From positions 1 to 22,262 of IMG/VR virus record IMGVR_UViG_3300047319_000447: DNA of 22,262 bases; one strand, 5' to 3'. The notes under the pieces are model-generated. The model saw nothing but the letters and a program-made list of their open reading frames with translations. It made no database searches and was not told where the DNA came from. Both the position numbers and the translations under genes were made by a program. Positions 6,566-14,173 of the stretch are shown here, piece by piece; the stretch's first letter is position 1, and every line of letters starts with the position of its first letter. Source of the DNA: a virus.

Positions 6566-7972
6566 TTAATGCCCCATCTGAGCAAGGCGCGCAGCAAGCG
6601 CTGGGTTCGTCGCGGCGCGTCGGCGCAACTCGGCGAGCGCCGCGTCGGGCGCGACGGCGGCGGCTCGGTGCTGCTGTGCCTGCGGTTGCGGCTGTGCGGT
6701 CTGAACCGTGCCGGATTGTTGCTGCGGCGCCGCCGCCGGCTGACCAGCGCGCGGCTGGCCGGAATAGTCCTGATTGGCGGACGAAATGATCCCTGGGATT
6801 AGCGATGCGCCCTGGCCAGCCTGCGCCTTCAGACCTTCGATTGCGAGGTCACGAGCACGCGCTTTCTGTTCGATGGTGGCTGCCGAGTCGCCGGGTTGCG
6901 GGAAGTATTTTTTGTCTTCTGTATCGAATTCAGCCGGCGCGATTGATGCACCAGATTCTTTGCGCAGCACAGCCGTAATGAAATTCGACTTGGCCTGCTG
7001 ATAGCTCTGCTGTTGGTCGCTGTTCAGCCAATTCGTCGCCGCGCCGAGCGCGCCGCCGACGCCCGGAAGAGCAGAAGCAGCGCGATTGACCGCATTGCTG
7101 TTCGTCGTTCCGCCTGCCTCCAGTTGACGCAACGTGCCTTGAGCATCGAGCGCGCGTGCGCCGAAGGCAACCGCATTCGACTGATCTTGCGTCAGGTTGT
7201 TGGCCGTACCACCGATCGGCTGACCGTTCGCGCCCATGACAGGCGTCGATTGGCCGGTCACCTTATTTACGACAACGCCGTTCTTCGGATCGAAGTCGAG
7301 CGCGCGCATGTCCTGGCCGCGTGTTTCCGTCGCTGCCGTGAGATTCTGGCCGCGAACGGTGCTGGCCTCGGTCGCCTGGTTGTGTCGCTGCGTCTCGTCG
7401 AACTGCGATTGCTGCAAGGCCTGGTCGATCGCCTTGCTATGCTGGTCGAGCTGCTGCACGGTGGTCAGCGCTTCCTGCCGCTTTTGTGCGACAAGATTGG
7501 GATCGTATTGAGCTGGCATGTTCGCAACAGCATCGGGGCCGACATGCTGAATGGCCCACTGCCGCGCAGCGTCGTAGCTTTGTTGATCCGTCACGCCACC
7601 CAGAACCTGGCCGACCGCGCCGAGCTGCTGAATCGCACCCGCTACTTTCTCCTTCTGCGTGTTGAGCGCGGCTAGGTCCGACTCATTGAGCGTCTTCGTG
7701 AGCGCCGGCAGTGCAGACCCGTAGCCCGCTTGAGCCACGCCCTGAGTTAGTGTCGCGCGGTTGAGCGAACCATCGGGATTCACGCTATTGCGAAACGCAT
7801 CATTGACCGCTTGGTTCTGCCCAATCTCACGCTGCCTGTCCTGAATAGCGAGCCCGGTCAACGCGTTCTGCTGCTGCGCGTTCTGGATGGCCGAAACCTG
7901 CGCGTACTGCGTCAGCGGGTTTTGTACCTGCACCGGCTGCACCTGCAAAGCAATGCTAGGGTCGAGCGCCAT
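6566..7972 (-). CDS. P22 gp20-like DNA transfer (ejection) protein
   Basis: A 468-aa Gln- and Ala-rich, largely helical protein. It lies between the p7-like and gp16-like genes, the order of ejection proteins 7-20-16 in P22. The segment FITAVLRKESGASIAPAEFD (about 331-350) followed by YFPQPGD is common in this class of podovirus injection protein. The N-terminus (residues 1-60) is Gln/Asn-rich, and the C-terminus (about 395-445) is a Pro/Gln/Ala low-complexity tail before a final helix. The stop TAA is immediately followed by the next gene's ATG. It is probably stored in the capsid and released at infection. The call combines the recognised motif and synteny. Confidence 0.75.
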   Translation of the reverse strand: MALDPSIALQVQPVQVQNPLTQYAQVSAIQNAQQQNALTGLAIQDRQREIGQNQAVNDAFRNSVNPDGSLNRATLTQGVAQAGYGSALPALTKTLNESDLAALNTQKEKVAGAIQQLGAVGQVLGGVTDQQSYDAARQWAIQHVGPDAVANMPAQYDPNLVAQKRQEALTTVQQLDQHSKAIDQALQQSQFDETQRHNQATEASTVRGQNLTAATETRGQDMRALDFDPKNGVVVNKVTGQSTPVMGANGQPIGGTANNLTQDQSNAVAFGARALDAQGTLRQLEAGGTTNSNAVNRAASALPGVGGALGAATNWLNSDQQQSYQQAKSNFITAVLRKESGASIAPAEFDTEDKKYFPQPGDSAATIEQKARARDLAIEGLKAQAGQGASLIPGIISSANQDYSGQPRAGQPAAAPQQQSGTVQTAQPQPQAQQHRAAAVAPDAALAELRRRAATNPALAARLAQMGH

Positions 7973-8716
7973 TTACATAGTCCCCCATGCGTCGGTTGCG
8001 GTGTTGTTCTTCGTCAGGGCACTCAGCAACAGCGCGTTCTGGCCGCTGCCGAGCGCGCTTGAAATCCCGCTATTGATCGCATTCGCCGAACCTACGGTGC
8101 CAGCGGCCGATGACGCGGCGCCAGAAGTAAGCGTGCCTGCGACACTGTTGGCCGACTGCGTGCCAAGAGCGCCGGTCTGCGCGGCAGAATTCTGGCCAAC
8201 GGTGACGAGTCCAAGCAGCCGGTTCACTGCGTCAGATGCCTGCCCGTAGTTCGTCGAGAACGTCTGCAGCGCCCGGTTATAGGTGTCGCCATAGGTCGAA
8301 TCGGCGAGCCCGGTCGCATACGCACTTGCACCCTTGAGCGCCGCACCTGATGAGCCAAGCCCGCGTGCGGAAGCGCTGTTTTGCTGTGCCTTCAACCCGT
8401 TATCGAGCGTGAACTGATAGCCCGGTGTTGCTGCGGCCTCCGCCGCCGTGGGCGCCGTAAATGCGGTCGTGAGCAGCGGGTTCTTAATTGCCGAATTCAG
8501 CGCAGTAATACTGCTGGTTCCAAGATTGCGATACGGCTCCAGATCGCTGCGCGTCTGTTCGTATTGCTGCTCCTGGAGCTGGGCCGCGGCGTCGGCGGCG
8601 TTCGCCTGGGTGCTGGCCGCGCTTTTCGCTGCATTTCCGCTGATGACCGCGCCCCCGATCGCACCGACACCGGCCGCAATACCGCCAATCGCAGCTGCTG
8701 ACAGTCCAAAGCTCAT
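7973..8716 (-). CDS. P22 gp7-like DNA transfer (ejection) protein
   Basis: A 247-aa protein with a Gly/Ala-rich hydrophobic N-terminus (about 5-28), a helical Gln-rich stretch (36-60) and the conserved block PGYQFTLDNGLKAQQNSASA continuing to GLADSTY (98-142), widely seen in phage DNA-injection proteins. The C-terminal 90 residues are Ser/Ala/Gly rich. P22 gp7 is of similar size and is the first of the three ejection proteins. The ATG at 8716 overlaps the upstream stop as ATGA, implying coupled translation. It is inferred to be a virion protein ejected with DNA. Confidence 0.75.
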   Translation of the reverse strand: MSFGLSAAAIGGIAAGVGAIGGAVISGNAAKSAASTQANAADAAAQLQEQQYEQTRSDLEPYRNLGTSSITALNSAIKNPLLTTAFTAPTAAEAAATPGYQFTLDNGLKAQQNSASARGLGSSGAALKGASAYATGLADSTYGDTYNRALQTFSTNYGQASDAVNRLLGLVTVGQNSAAQTGALGTQSANSVAGTLTSGAASSAAGTVGSANAINSGISSALGSGQNALLLSALTKNNTATDAWGTM

Positions 8717-9177
8717 GGGGTTACCTCGATACGGTTGTTTTGCAATTGCCGGTTTTCATTGCCTCCGAGCAACTGCAAGTTTGTCGACTCGGTCAGTTCC
8801 TCAACGAGTTTGTCCAGATCCGTCTCGCCGGTTGCATGAACCGTCGTCCAGATCGTGTCTTCGTGGGCATAGCCGGCGCGCTTCGCACCTGGCTTGGATG
8901 AAAAGATCGCATGTGCGTCGGTGATACGGCGCGCGCCCGTATCCGTGGTGACTTCGATATCGCCGGAGACAATGCATAGATGCTCCGTTTTATGCACCGC
9001 GCCGGTCAGCACCGTTCCTTTCGGAATCAGCATTTTTCGCGCGTAAAGGCCAGGCGCGAAAAAATGCCAGACAGGACAATCAACCTGCGGCATTTTTTCA
9101 ATCTCTGCCTCGAGTGCGCAGACGTGCGCGCGCATCGTTGGTTGAGTTTCGACCGGCGTAATAGCATCCGACTTCAT
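8713..9177 (-). CDS. Cupin-like phage structural or assembly protein (unknown role)
   Basis: A 154-aa protein whose core (about residues 38-128) reads as a small beta-barrel: HFFAPGLYARKMLIPKGTVL, a GAVHKTEHLCIVSGDIEV strand pair, then an IFSSKPGAKRAGYAHEDTIW segment and a DLDKLVEEL helix. This type of cupin-like protein is common in podovirus neck and ejection operons, but its biochemical role is not established. It lies where P22 has gene 14, just before the p7 homologue. Both ends overlap neighbours by ATGA. Residues His57, His61 and Glu60 could bind a metal, but this is only a reading of the pattern. Confidence 0.7.
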   Translation of the reverse strand: MKSDAITPVETQPTMRAHVCALEAEIEKMPQVDCPVWHFFAPGLYARKMLIPKGTVLTGAVHKTEHLCIVSGDIEVTTDTGARRITDAHAIFSSKPGAKRAGYAHEDTIWTTVHATGETDLDKLVEELTESTNLQLLGGNENRQLQNNRIEVTP

Positions 9178-9500
9178 GCATCCGCCTCTGCGCCCGTCAC
9201 CGTGAGCGTTACACCAGCGCCGTCAGCAAACAGCGCCCAGCCTGCGATGACCTTCAGATTGAGCAACTCAGGAACCGGAATCGACTTCCCGGCCGGAATC
9301 GAGACCTGATGTACGCGCGTGGTGTCATCAGCAGCACCGGCAGCGGGGACTAAATACACATTCATCGTCACCGCAGCAACGGTCGGATTCCACGCATTCG
9401 CGCTTTGCACGGATGCCTGTTTCGCGACGGCCGGCGTGTATTTCGCCGCGGGGGCGCCAGTCAGAACAGATTGAGTGAAGGGTTTCCAGGCTACGGACAT
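9174..9500 (-). CDS. Small beta-rich putative virion protein
   Basis: A 108-aa protein, Ala/Val/Thr rich, with alternating beta-strand patterns (VTMNVYLVPA; VHQVSIPAGKSIPV; GVTLTVTG) and no Cys. It resembles small head- or tail-associated proteins of phages by composition and the opening MSVAWKPFTQSVLTGA. GAGG about nine bases before the ATG and an ATGA overlap with the next gene place it in the structural operon. No specific function can be assigned. Confidence 0.6.
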   Translation of the reverse strand: MSVAWKPFTQSVLTGAPAAKYTPAVAKQASVQSANAWNPTVAAVTMNVYLVPAAGAADDTTRVHQVSIPAGKSIPVPELLNLKVIAGWALFADGAGVTLTVTGAEADA

Positions 9501-9504
9501 CGTT

Positions 9505-9948
9505 CTATGCCTCGATCAGTTTGCGAAGGTCATCGGATGCCGCACGCTGAACGGCGACCGGCTCGGGTAAGTTGGTTTGGACCGCGTGAAGCGCCGCGAC
9601 CGGTTCGGGCAGCATGGCGACCGACGCGCTCGTCGCGTTTGCGACCGGCATGCTCGCGACCATCATTTCGAGCACCGCCATGCGTCCGAGCACTGCGGCA
9701 ATCGCGGCACCGAAAGGATTCGACTCGACAAGCAATTGCAGGTCGGCTACTTCGCCATCGAGCGTATCGAGCCGCTCAGTGTGTGCATTCACAAGCGCCG
9801 TCAGGGCACCCAGATCGCCGCCGAGCTCAGAGCCCGTTCGGCGGAACTGCGTAAGCAAAAATTCGAGCCAGACGCGGTTTATGCGTCCCTGAGAGTCGAC
9901 GAACCCCAGCGAGGGCGATGGAAACGGGCTTTTCAGATTGGCCGCCAT
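9505..9948 (-). CDS. Coiled-coil structural protein in the tail-needle position
   Basis: A 147-aa protein starting MAANLKSPFP at 9948, where its ATG overlaps the gp10-like TAA by one base. Residues 16-39 (FVDSQGRINRVWLEFLLTQF and RRTG) are a motif found near the N-terminus of many phage tail or neck proteins. Residues about 45-75 show a heptad pattern of Leu/Val (LGALTALV, LDTLDGEVADLQLLV) suggesting a coiled-coil trimer. LPEPVA occurs twice near the C-terminus. In P22 the gene after gene 10 is gene 26, the trimeric tail needle, so a needle or plug analogue is inferred from position and coiled coil only. A 168-aa reading from 10011 is rejected because its leader lies in the gp10-like gene. 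Confidence 0.6.
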   Translation of the reverse strand: MAANLKSPFPSPSLGFVDSQGRINRVWLEFLLTQFRRTGSELGGDLGALTALVNAHTERLDTLDGEVADLQLLVESNPFGAAIAAVLGRMAVLEMMVASMPVANATSASVAMLPEPVAALHAVQTNLPEPVAVQRAASDDLRKLIEA

Positions 9949-11360
9949 TACGCCCCCAACTGCGGATCGACATAGGCGCCATTGAGCGCCGTCTTCACAT
10001 TGGCCGACCACGACACTTCAAAGACGCGTTCGCGAGACTGCCCGCAGCGATTGAACTGCACCAGGTGACCGAACTCGCCACGCGCGCCAAGGCCACGGGA
10101 AACCGGGTTTCGCCATGAGCGCCCGCGCGTGTCCGACCAGCGCAGCCGCACTTGTGGTTCGTCCTGATCGACCGGAATTTCGCCAACCTCCATATCGAGG
10201 CTGAACCTGTCCAGAAAAATGCGCTTCTTTTCGTTCGACAGCGCTGGCCACGACCGCACATGCAGCATGTCGGTGCCCGCATCGTCGAAAGCATCCGGCG
10301 TCATCTCGTACAGATCGCCGGTTTCCCAATCGCCCACAAGCTGCATGCGCTTCCATTGCGCAAAGCAATTGCTGCGGTGTCGGTGTTCGCCGCCGTTACT
10401 ATCGAGCCACATGCGTTCGTGCCATTGGCCCGTCGCGAGGTCATAGCACCATGTCTTATCGGCAGTCGGAAACGTCAGCACGTAGAAGGCGTGCCCGTCA
10501 CGCTGGTAGCAATAGCCGATAGCATCGTCGACGCGCGAGTACTTCTTGACTTCCTGATCCATCGCATACGTCGAGATTCGCGACGCAGTCATCTGGCTGC
10601 TGCGAAACACCATGCCTTCGCCATCCGCGCCATCAGAAAGCCAATAGACGACCGTGTCGATAACCGCTACGGACGCCGCAGCGGCGCAGCCTTGCTGTAT
10701 GAAGACACCCGGGTAGCGCTCGAATACGAAATCGGCCGCGCCGCTGTTGTACCAGACCTCCGTGCTCCGCTCGCCAAACAGCCAGATGGTGTGATCGACG
10801 ACCGCGTGCGTGATCAGTTTGTCAGGAGCTCCGTTCTTGGACGCGATATCAAGCGGATCGAAAGTGACGGCGAGCGCACCAGAAATATAGAACTGCCGCG
10901 TATCGGGTTGGTTGAAAATCAGGAAATCGTCCAGCACAGACACGCGAGGCGAGCCGTAAAACGAATCCTCATCGATAACGGCAAAGTCATATGTTTTGAG
11001 GTCAACCGTGTAGCCCGAATCGGTGGCGTCGACGACGACGAGCGTCAGACTGTTGTCGCACATCGAGACGGGACCGTGCCCGCTATTCAGTGCGCCGAGA
11101 AGATGGAACGACCAATCATCGGCGATTCGGTACAGGTTCGACGAGACCGCTGCATAAAGATCGCCACTCGACGCTGTATATAGGCCGCGAAATCCCTCCA
11201 GCGGCGCCATCGCGCGCTTGATTAGGCCCGGCGTTGGATAGTGTGTCGTCGGGAATTCCGAATCGCTCGGATTCTGCTCGAGGAACAAGTTCACGCAGCG
11301 CTGAGCGCTTGCGATCACGCTGCGCGCCTCGTAAGCGCCGGTTAGTAATGGCTGTTTCAT
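9948..11360 (-). CDS. P22 gp10-like packaged-DNA stabilisation / tail hub protein
   Basis: A 470-aa protein close in length to P22 gp10 (472 aa), which forms the tail hub that closes the portal after packaging and carries the tailspikes. It opens MKQPLLTGAYEARSVIASAQ followed by CVNLFLEQN, the usual start of this family, and continues with repeated beta-strand blades (LYAAVSSNLYRI; DGHAFYVLTFPTADKTWCYD; TGQWHERMW) suggestive of a propeller-like body. I prefer the ATG at 11360, which overlaps the upstream TGA as ATGA. A GTG three codons earlier (11369) is possible but has a poorer ribosome-binding site. It probably works with the gp4-like protein and the tailspike. Confidence 0.8.
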   Translation of the reverse strand: MKQPLLTGAYEARSVIASAQRCVNLFLEQNPSDSEFPTTHYPTPGLIKRAMAPLEGFRGLYTASSGDLYAAVSSNLYRIADDWSFHLLGALNSGHGPVSMCDNSLTLVVVDATDSGYTVDLKTYDFAVIDEDSFYGSPRVSVLDDFLIFNQPDTRQFYISGALAVTFDPLDIASKNGAPDKLITHAVVDHTIWLFGERSTEVWYNSGAADFVFERYPGVFIQQGCAAAASVAVIDTVVYWLSDGADGEGMVFRSSQMTASRISTYAMDQEVKKYSRVDDAIGYCYQRDGHAFYVLTFPTADKTWCYDLATGQWHERMWLDSNGGEHRHRSNCFAQWKRMQLVGDWETGDLYEMTPDAFDDAGTDMLHVRSWPALSNEKKRIFLDRFSLDMEVGEIPVDQDEPQVRLRWSDTRGRSWRNPVSRGLGARGEFGHLVQFNRCGQSRERVFEVSWSANVKTALNGAYVDPQLGA

Positions 11361-11743
11361 GCGCGCCACCCGTAATCACTACCGCTCACGCAAAACCAAT
11401 CGAGCAAATTGCGACGCCGCGTCACCACATAGCCGAAGATCAGCGTGGTTTTCAGAGCGTCGGCATCGACCATATAAATCCGAAACGGCGCCCGCGCGCT
11501 GCGGTATCGCCGGCTCGGAAACGGTGCAAACGTGAACGTGCTGCCGGTGGCCTGAACCGATTGGGACGGATAGCCAGGCAGTTCGAACGTGAGTGTCGAA
11601 GCGCTAAGATCGATCGTGTCGATATCGTCAGCACTGTCGGTCGCGTAAATATCGACGATCACACGGAAGTCGTCGTCATGCGATATCTCGAAATCGCGTT
11701 CCTGTGCTGGCGAGTCAAGCGCAACCGAAAATTTGACGTCCAT
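11357..11743 (-). CDS. Small neck-region protein of unknown function
   Basis: A 128-aa protein with an acidic N-terminal half, a Ser/Thr-rich beta region around VQATGSTFTFAPFPS and a C-terminal stretch ending in RRRNLLDWFCVSGSDYGWRA. The start MDVKFSVALD at 11743 overlaps the gp4-like stop by one base (TGATG); the 155-aa alternative from 11824 would read through the gp4-like gene and is unlikely. Its place between gp4-like and gp10-like genes suggests a head-tail connector role, but no family is recognised. Confidence 0.6.
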   Translation of the reverse strand: MDVKFSVALDSPAQERDFEISHDDDFRVIVDIYATDSADDIDTIDLSASTLTFELPGYPSQSVQATGSTFTFAPFPSRRYRSARAPFRIYMVDADALKTTLIFGYVVTRRRNLLDWFCVSGSDYGWRA

Positions 11744-12075
11744 CAGAAGTACTCCGTGGGCGTGCTCTCGCCAGACGCCGGCGTGCTGATCAGGCGCGTA
11801 ATCTCCTGCTGCCCCCAGTTCCACACGTCCTGCGTTAGCCCCTGACCGAAGGACGGCGCAGCCAGGAAAGCTGCCATGAACACATACGCCTCTTCGGCGG
11901 CTTCAGGAATCTCCTGAACGGTCCACCGCACACGCTCGTCTTTCTTCAGACTCGCGTGCACGGCAGACACTTTCTGCTCGGCGATAAGCTGGTCTTCGGC
12001 ATCGGCCGTTTGACCGGTCCCTAGCACCTTCAGATTCTGAAGGACGCGTTTGGCCAGTTCCGCCTTGGTCGCCAT
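11743..12075 (-). CDS. gp4-like tail accessory / head-completion protein
   Basis: A 110-aa helical protein with the order LAKRVLQNLKVLGTG, an acidic ADAEDQLIAEQKVSAVHASL helix, a W-containing turn RWTVQEIPEAAEEAYVFMAA and APSFGQG. This layout is that of small helical connector proteins that extend the portal ring. P22 gp4 is longer (166 aa), so this is a shorter relative or functional analogue. It follows the capsid block and precedes the gp10-like gene by one small ORF. Only three bases separate it from the upstream stop. Confidence 0.6.
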   Translation of the reverse strand: MATKAELAKRVLQNLKVLGTGQTADAEDQLIAEQKVSAVHASLKKDERVRWTVQEIPEAAEEAYVFMAAFLAAPSFGQGLTQDVWNWGQQEITRLISTPASGESTPTEYF

Positions 12076-12078
12076 CGC

Positions 12079-12513
12079 TTAGGCCTGCGGCGGTGCCGGC
12101 TGCGGAACGAGCGCGGTCAGGCGGTCGATTTCAGCCTTCATCGTTGCAGCAGTCGCGTCCGATTCAGCCTTCGCCGCGGCGAGCGCAGCAGCGGCTTCCT
12201 CGTCCTTCTTCGCGCTCAACGCGGCGAGCGCTGCGTCACGCTCCGCATTCTTCTGCGCCTCGAGCTTGCCCATTGCGGCGTTGAATTGCTCGCGCGTGCA
12301 TGTGTCGACGCTCGTCTGTTTTTCTTCGCTCGCATCGGTCTCGGGCGGCGCTTTGTAGCCCGTGACTTTGAAATGCGAGTTGTTGACCAGCTTCGATGCG
12401 ATGAAATCGGGCACCGACACGGTGATACCGCGCTCGAAAAACGTGCCCTTGTGATCGACGCCCGGTGTGTTGTCGGCGCCTTTCGGGTCACCGATGAAAG
12501 TTACTTTTGCCAT
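12079..12513 (-). CDS. Small head-region protein with Ala/Lys coiled-coil tail
   Basis: A 144-aa protein. The N-terminal 50 residues (MAKVTFIGDPKG, then GTFFERGITVSVPD and NSHFKV) match a small beta domain widespread in phage head operons. The remainder (about 75-135) is a charged Ala/Glu/Lys coiled coil ending in a Pro-rich tail. GGAG nine bases upstream favours the start at 12513 rather than 12528. It might act as a head decoration, scaffold-like or connector protein; the sequence does not decide. Confidence 0.65.
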   Translation of the reverse strand: MAKVTFIGDPKGADNTPGVDHKGTFFERGITVSVPDFIASKLVNNSHFKVTGYKAPPETDASEEKQTSVDTCTREQFNAAMGKLEAQKNAERDAALAALSAKKDEEAAAALAAAKAESDATAATMKAEIDRLTALVPQPAPPQA

Positions 12514-12532
12514 TGCTATTCGCTCCATTCGT

Positions 12533-12558
12533 CGGGGCCGGCCGGCTGGCCGACCCCG
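12533..12558 (-). promoter_or_regulatory. Strong intergenic RNA hairpin without T-tract
   Basis: Bases 12534-12543 pair with 12548-12557 around a 4-nt loop, with one G-T wobble and an extra closing C-G pair at 12533/12558. The hairpin begins seven bases after the TAA of the upstream head gene and ends just before the GGAG of the next gene. No T-run follows on the minus strand, so termination is unlikely; RNA processing, 3'-end protection or modulation of downstream translation is more plausible. Confidence 0.5.
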
Positions 12559-12564
12559 CGCGCT

Positions 12565-12999
12565 TTACGCGCTCGGCGGAAGGAAGAAGACGGTCAGATC
12601 GATCGTGCCGGCCTGGCCCGTCGCCGGCGCCGCGTGAACGGTGACGTTGATCGTGTCGTCGCTCGCGAGCGTCAGCGGCTTCGCCGTCACAGCGCTGGCG
12701 CGCGCAATGCCGCCAGCCTGGCCGATGTTCGATGCCGCGATGAAGTAATCGGGATCGCCGCTGTAACCGACGTCGAGCGTGATCGTCGGCGCAGCGTTCG
12801 AATCCAGATCGGATGCCACAGCGATGACGTCGACGACCGTCGAGCCATCGGCCAGTTTCGGCCCGATCAGCAGATCGTTGAGCAGCAAGGCGGCGGCCAG
12901 TGTGATGCGCATGGTTTTGCACTTCAGACCGGCAGCATCGCCGGCGCCAGGCATCGCGTCCGGACGACCGTCCGGATTGCTCATGTGATAAGTGGTCAT
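12565..12999 (-). CDS. Small head protein, possible decoration protein
   Basis: A 144-aa beta-rich protein directly downstream of the major capsid gene, the usual site of head decoration genes. It contains repeated strand patterns (TVVDVIAVASDLDSNAAPTI, TLDVGYSGDPDYFIAASNIG and a closing GTIDLTVFFLPPSA) with few charges and one Cys. The ATG at 12999 is chosen because GAGGA lies about eight bases upstream; the alternative at 13056 adds a basic leader with no ribosome-binding site. The decoration role is inferred from position and size. Confidence 0.65.
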   Translation of the reverse strand: MTTYHMSNPDGRPDAMPGAGDAAGLKCKTMRITLAAALLLNDLLIGPKLADGSTVVDVIAVASDLDSNAAPTITLDVGYSGDPDYFIAASNIGQAGGIARASAVTAKPLTLASDDTINVTVHAAPATGQAGTIDLTVFFLPPSA

Positions 13000-13037
13000 G
13001 TCAGGATCCTCAGAATTCGGTTTCGACTTGAAAGAGC

Positions 13038-13054
13038 GGCGCCGCGCGGGCGCC
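13038..13054 (-). terminator. Weak terminator-like hairpin downstream of the capsid gene
   Basis: GGCGCC at 13038-13043 can pair with GGCGCC at 13049-13054 around a GCGCG loop. On the minus strand it is followed by GCTCTTTC, a poor T-tract. It lies between the capsid stop and the next ribosome-binding site. It may give partial termination after the most highly expressed gene, but both arms are self-complementary and the T-tract is weak. Confidence 0.3.
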
Positions 13055-13076
13055 ACCGTCTCACATCATTGCCGGC

Positions 13077-14171
13077 TTATGCGTCGGCGACTGCCGCCGT
13101 ATAGACCGTCACCAGGCCGTGCTGAACGAGGTTGTCGGTGTCGTCCGGACCGCGGCCGAAGAGCAGCTTTTCAATGCCGCGAATTTCCTGCACGCCGACG
13201 CCGGTGCGGAAACCGTAGTCGCGGACATTGGTCGTCGACTTCGTGCGCTGCGCCCATGCCACGCCAATTGCTTGCGCACCGCACAGGAAGTTCGCGCCGA
13301 CCTGAATACCGCCAGCACCCACACCGGCCAGGTACGGAATTTCCGGAATTTCGCGGATGATCACGCCATCCCATTGCAGCGAACCGCCGGTGAACAGCGG
13401 GTTGTTGCTCATGGCGCCGCTTTCGCGCGGGCGCGCGGTGCGATTCGCTTCAACCATCGCGGGGTCTTTGCTCAGATCCCGGAACGAAAGAGAGTTCGCA
13501 AACATCACGAACCATTCTTCGTCTTCGGACAGGCGAATCGGCTTGATTGCCGGCGACGCGAGCTGCGCGCGGCGCTTGGCCAAGCTGACCATGTCGCACG
13601 ACAGCTTGTCGGCGGTGTTGTCGAGGTTCGCGAGCGAGGCCGAATGGTCATTGCCGCTGTTATTGCTCAACGCGGCACCGAACAGCACGCGGTCCGAGTT
13701 GTCGGCGAGCCACGCATCCTTCTGCGCTTCGGTCGCAGTCGTGTACAGCACGCCATTGATCGAATAGAAGGCTGCGATCGTGCCGTCGCGCATTTTCTCC
13801 ATCGCCCACAGCTTGAGAGCCGTCTTGCCGGCGTCGCGCAACTCGATAACCGACTTCTGTTCGTCCCAATCGGTGACGACCACGGCATTACGCAGCGGGT
13901 TGACCTGGACGGACATCGAACGCGAGTCGAGTTCGTCTTCGTTGCCTTCGAGCACCTGATTGCCCGTGACGCCGTCGCCCTTGAGCTTGCGCACATTCGC
14001 GAACGTGACGCGGTCACCCGGCTTGCGGGTGAGGTCGTCCTTCAGTTGGATGATGGAATTCTCGTCGGTGCCCATGTAGCGCTTGAAGCGCGAGTCACGG
14101 ACGTATTCCATGAAGAACGAATCGTCCCATTGCTGGGGGGTTAGACCTTGACGTGCGACTGTATCAACCAT
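13077..14171 (-). CDS. Major capsid protein, N4-gp56 / DUF4043 type
   Basis: A 364-aa HK97-fold-type capsid subunit. The stretch SFFMEYVRDSRFKRYMG followed by KDDLTRKPGDRVTF, then LKGDGVTGNQVLEGNEDEL (about 63-81) and VNPLRNAVVVTDWDEQKS, is the N-terminal signature of the N4-gp56 / Phage_capsid_4 family. The gene directly follows the scaffold, and GAGGT about seven bases before the ATG gives a strong ribosome-binding site, as expected for the most abundant virion protein. The capsid family differs from P22 gp5 although the neighbouring portal and tail genes are P22-like, which points to a mosaic head module. Confidence 0.85.
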   Translation of the reverse strand: MVDTVARQGLTPQQWDDSFFMEYVRDSRFKRYMGTDENSIIQLKDDLTRKPGDRVTFANVRKLKGDGVTGNQVLEGNEDELDSRSMSVQVNPLRNAVVVTDWDEQKSVIELRDAGKTALKLWAMEKMRDGTIAAFYSINGVLYTTATEAQKDAWLADNSDRVLFGAALSNNSGNDHSASLANLDNTADKLSCDMVSLAKRRAQLASPAIKPIRLSEDEEWFVMFANSLSFRDLSKDPAMVEANRTARPRESGAMSNNPLFTGGSLQWDGVIIREIPEIPYLAGVGAGGIQVGANFLCGAQAIGVAWAQRTKSTTNVRDYGFRTGVGVQEIRGIEKLLFGRGPDDTDNLVQHGLVTVYTAAVADA

Positions 14172-14173
14172 TT

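Noticed and set aside
10152-11183. 343-codon plus-strand open frame opposite the gp10-like gene
   Set aside because: Composition is Arg/His/Val-rich as expected for the antisense of a GC-rich gene; no ribosome-binding site, promoter or motif, and the minus-strand gene is clearly real.
13119-14144. 341-codon plus-strand open frame opposite the capsid gene
   Set aside because: A frame shadow of the capsid gene with Arg/His-rich, featureless translation.
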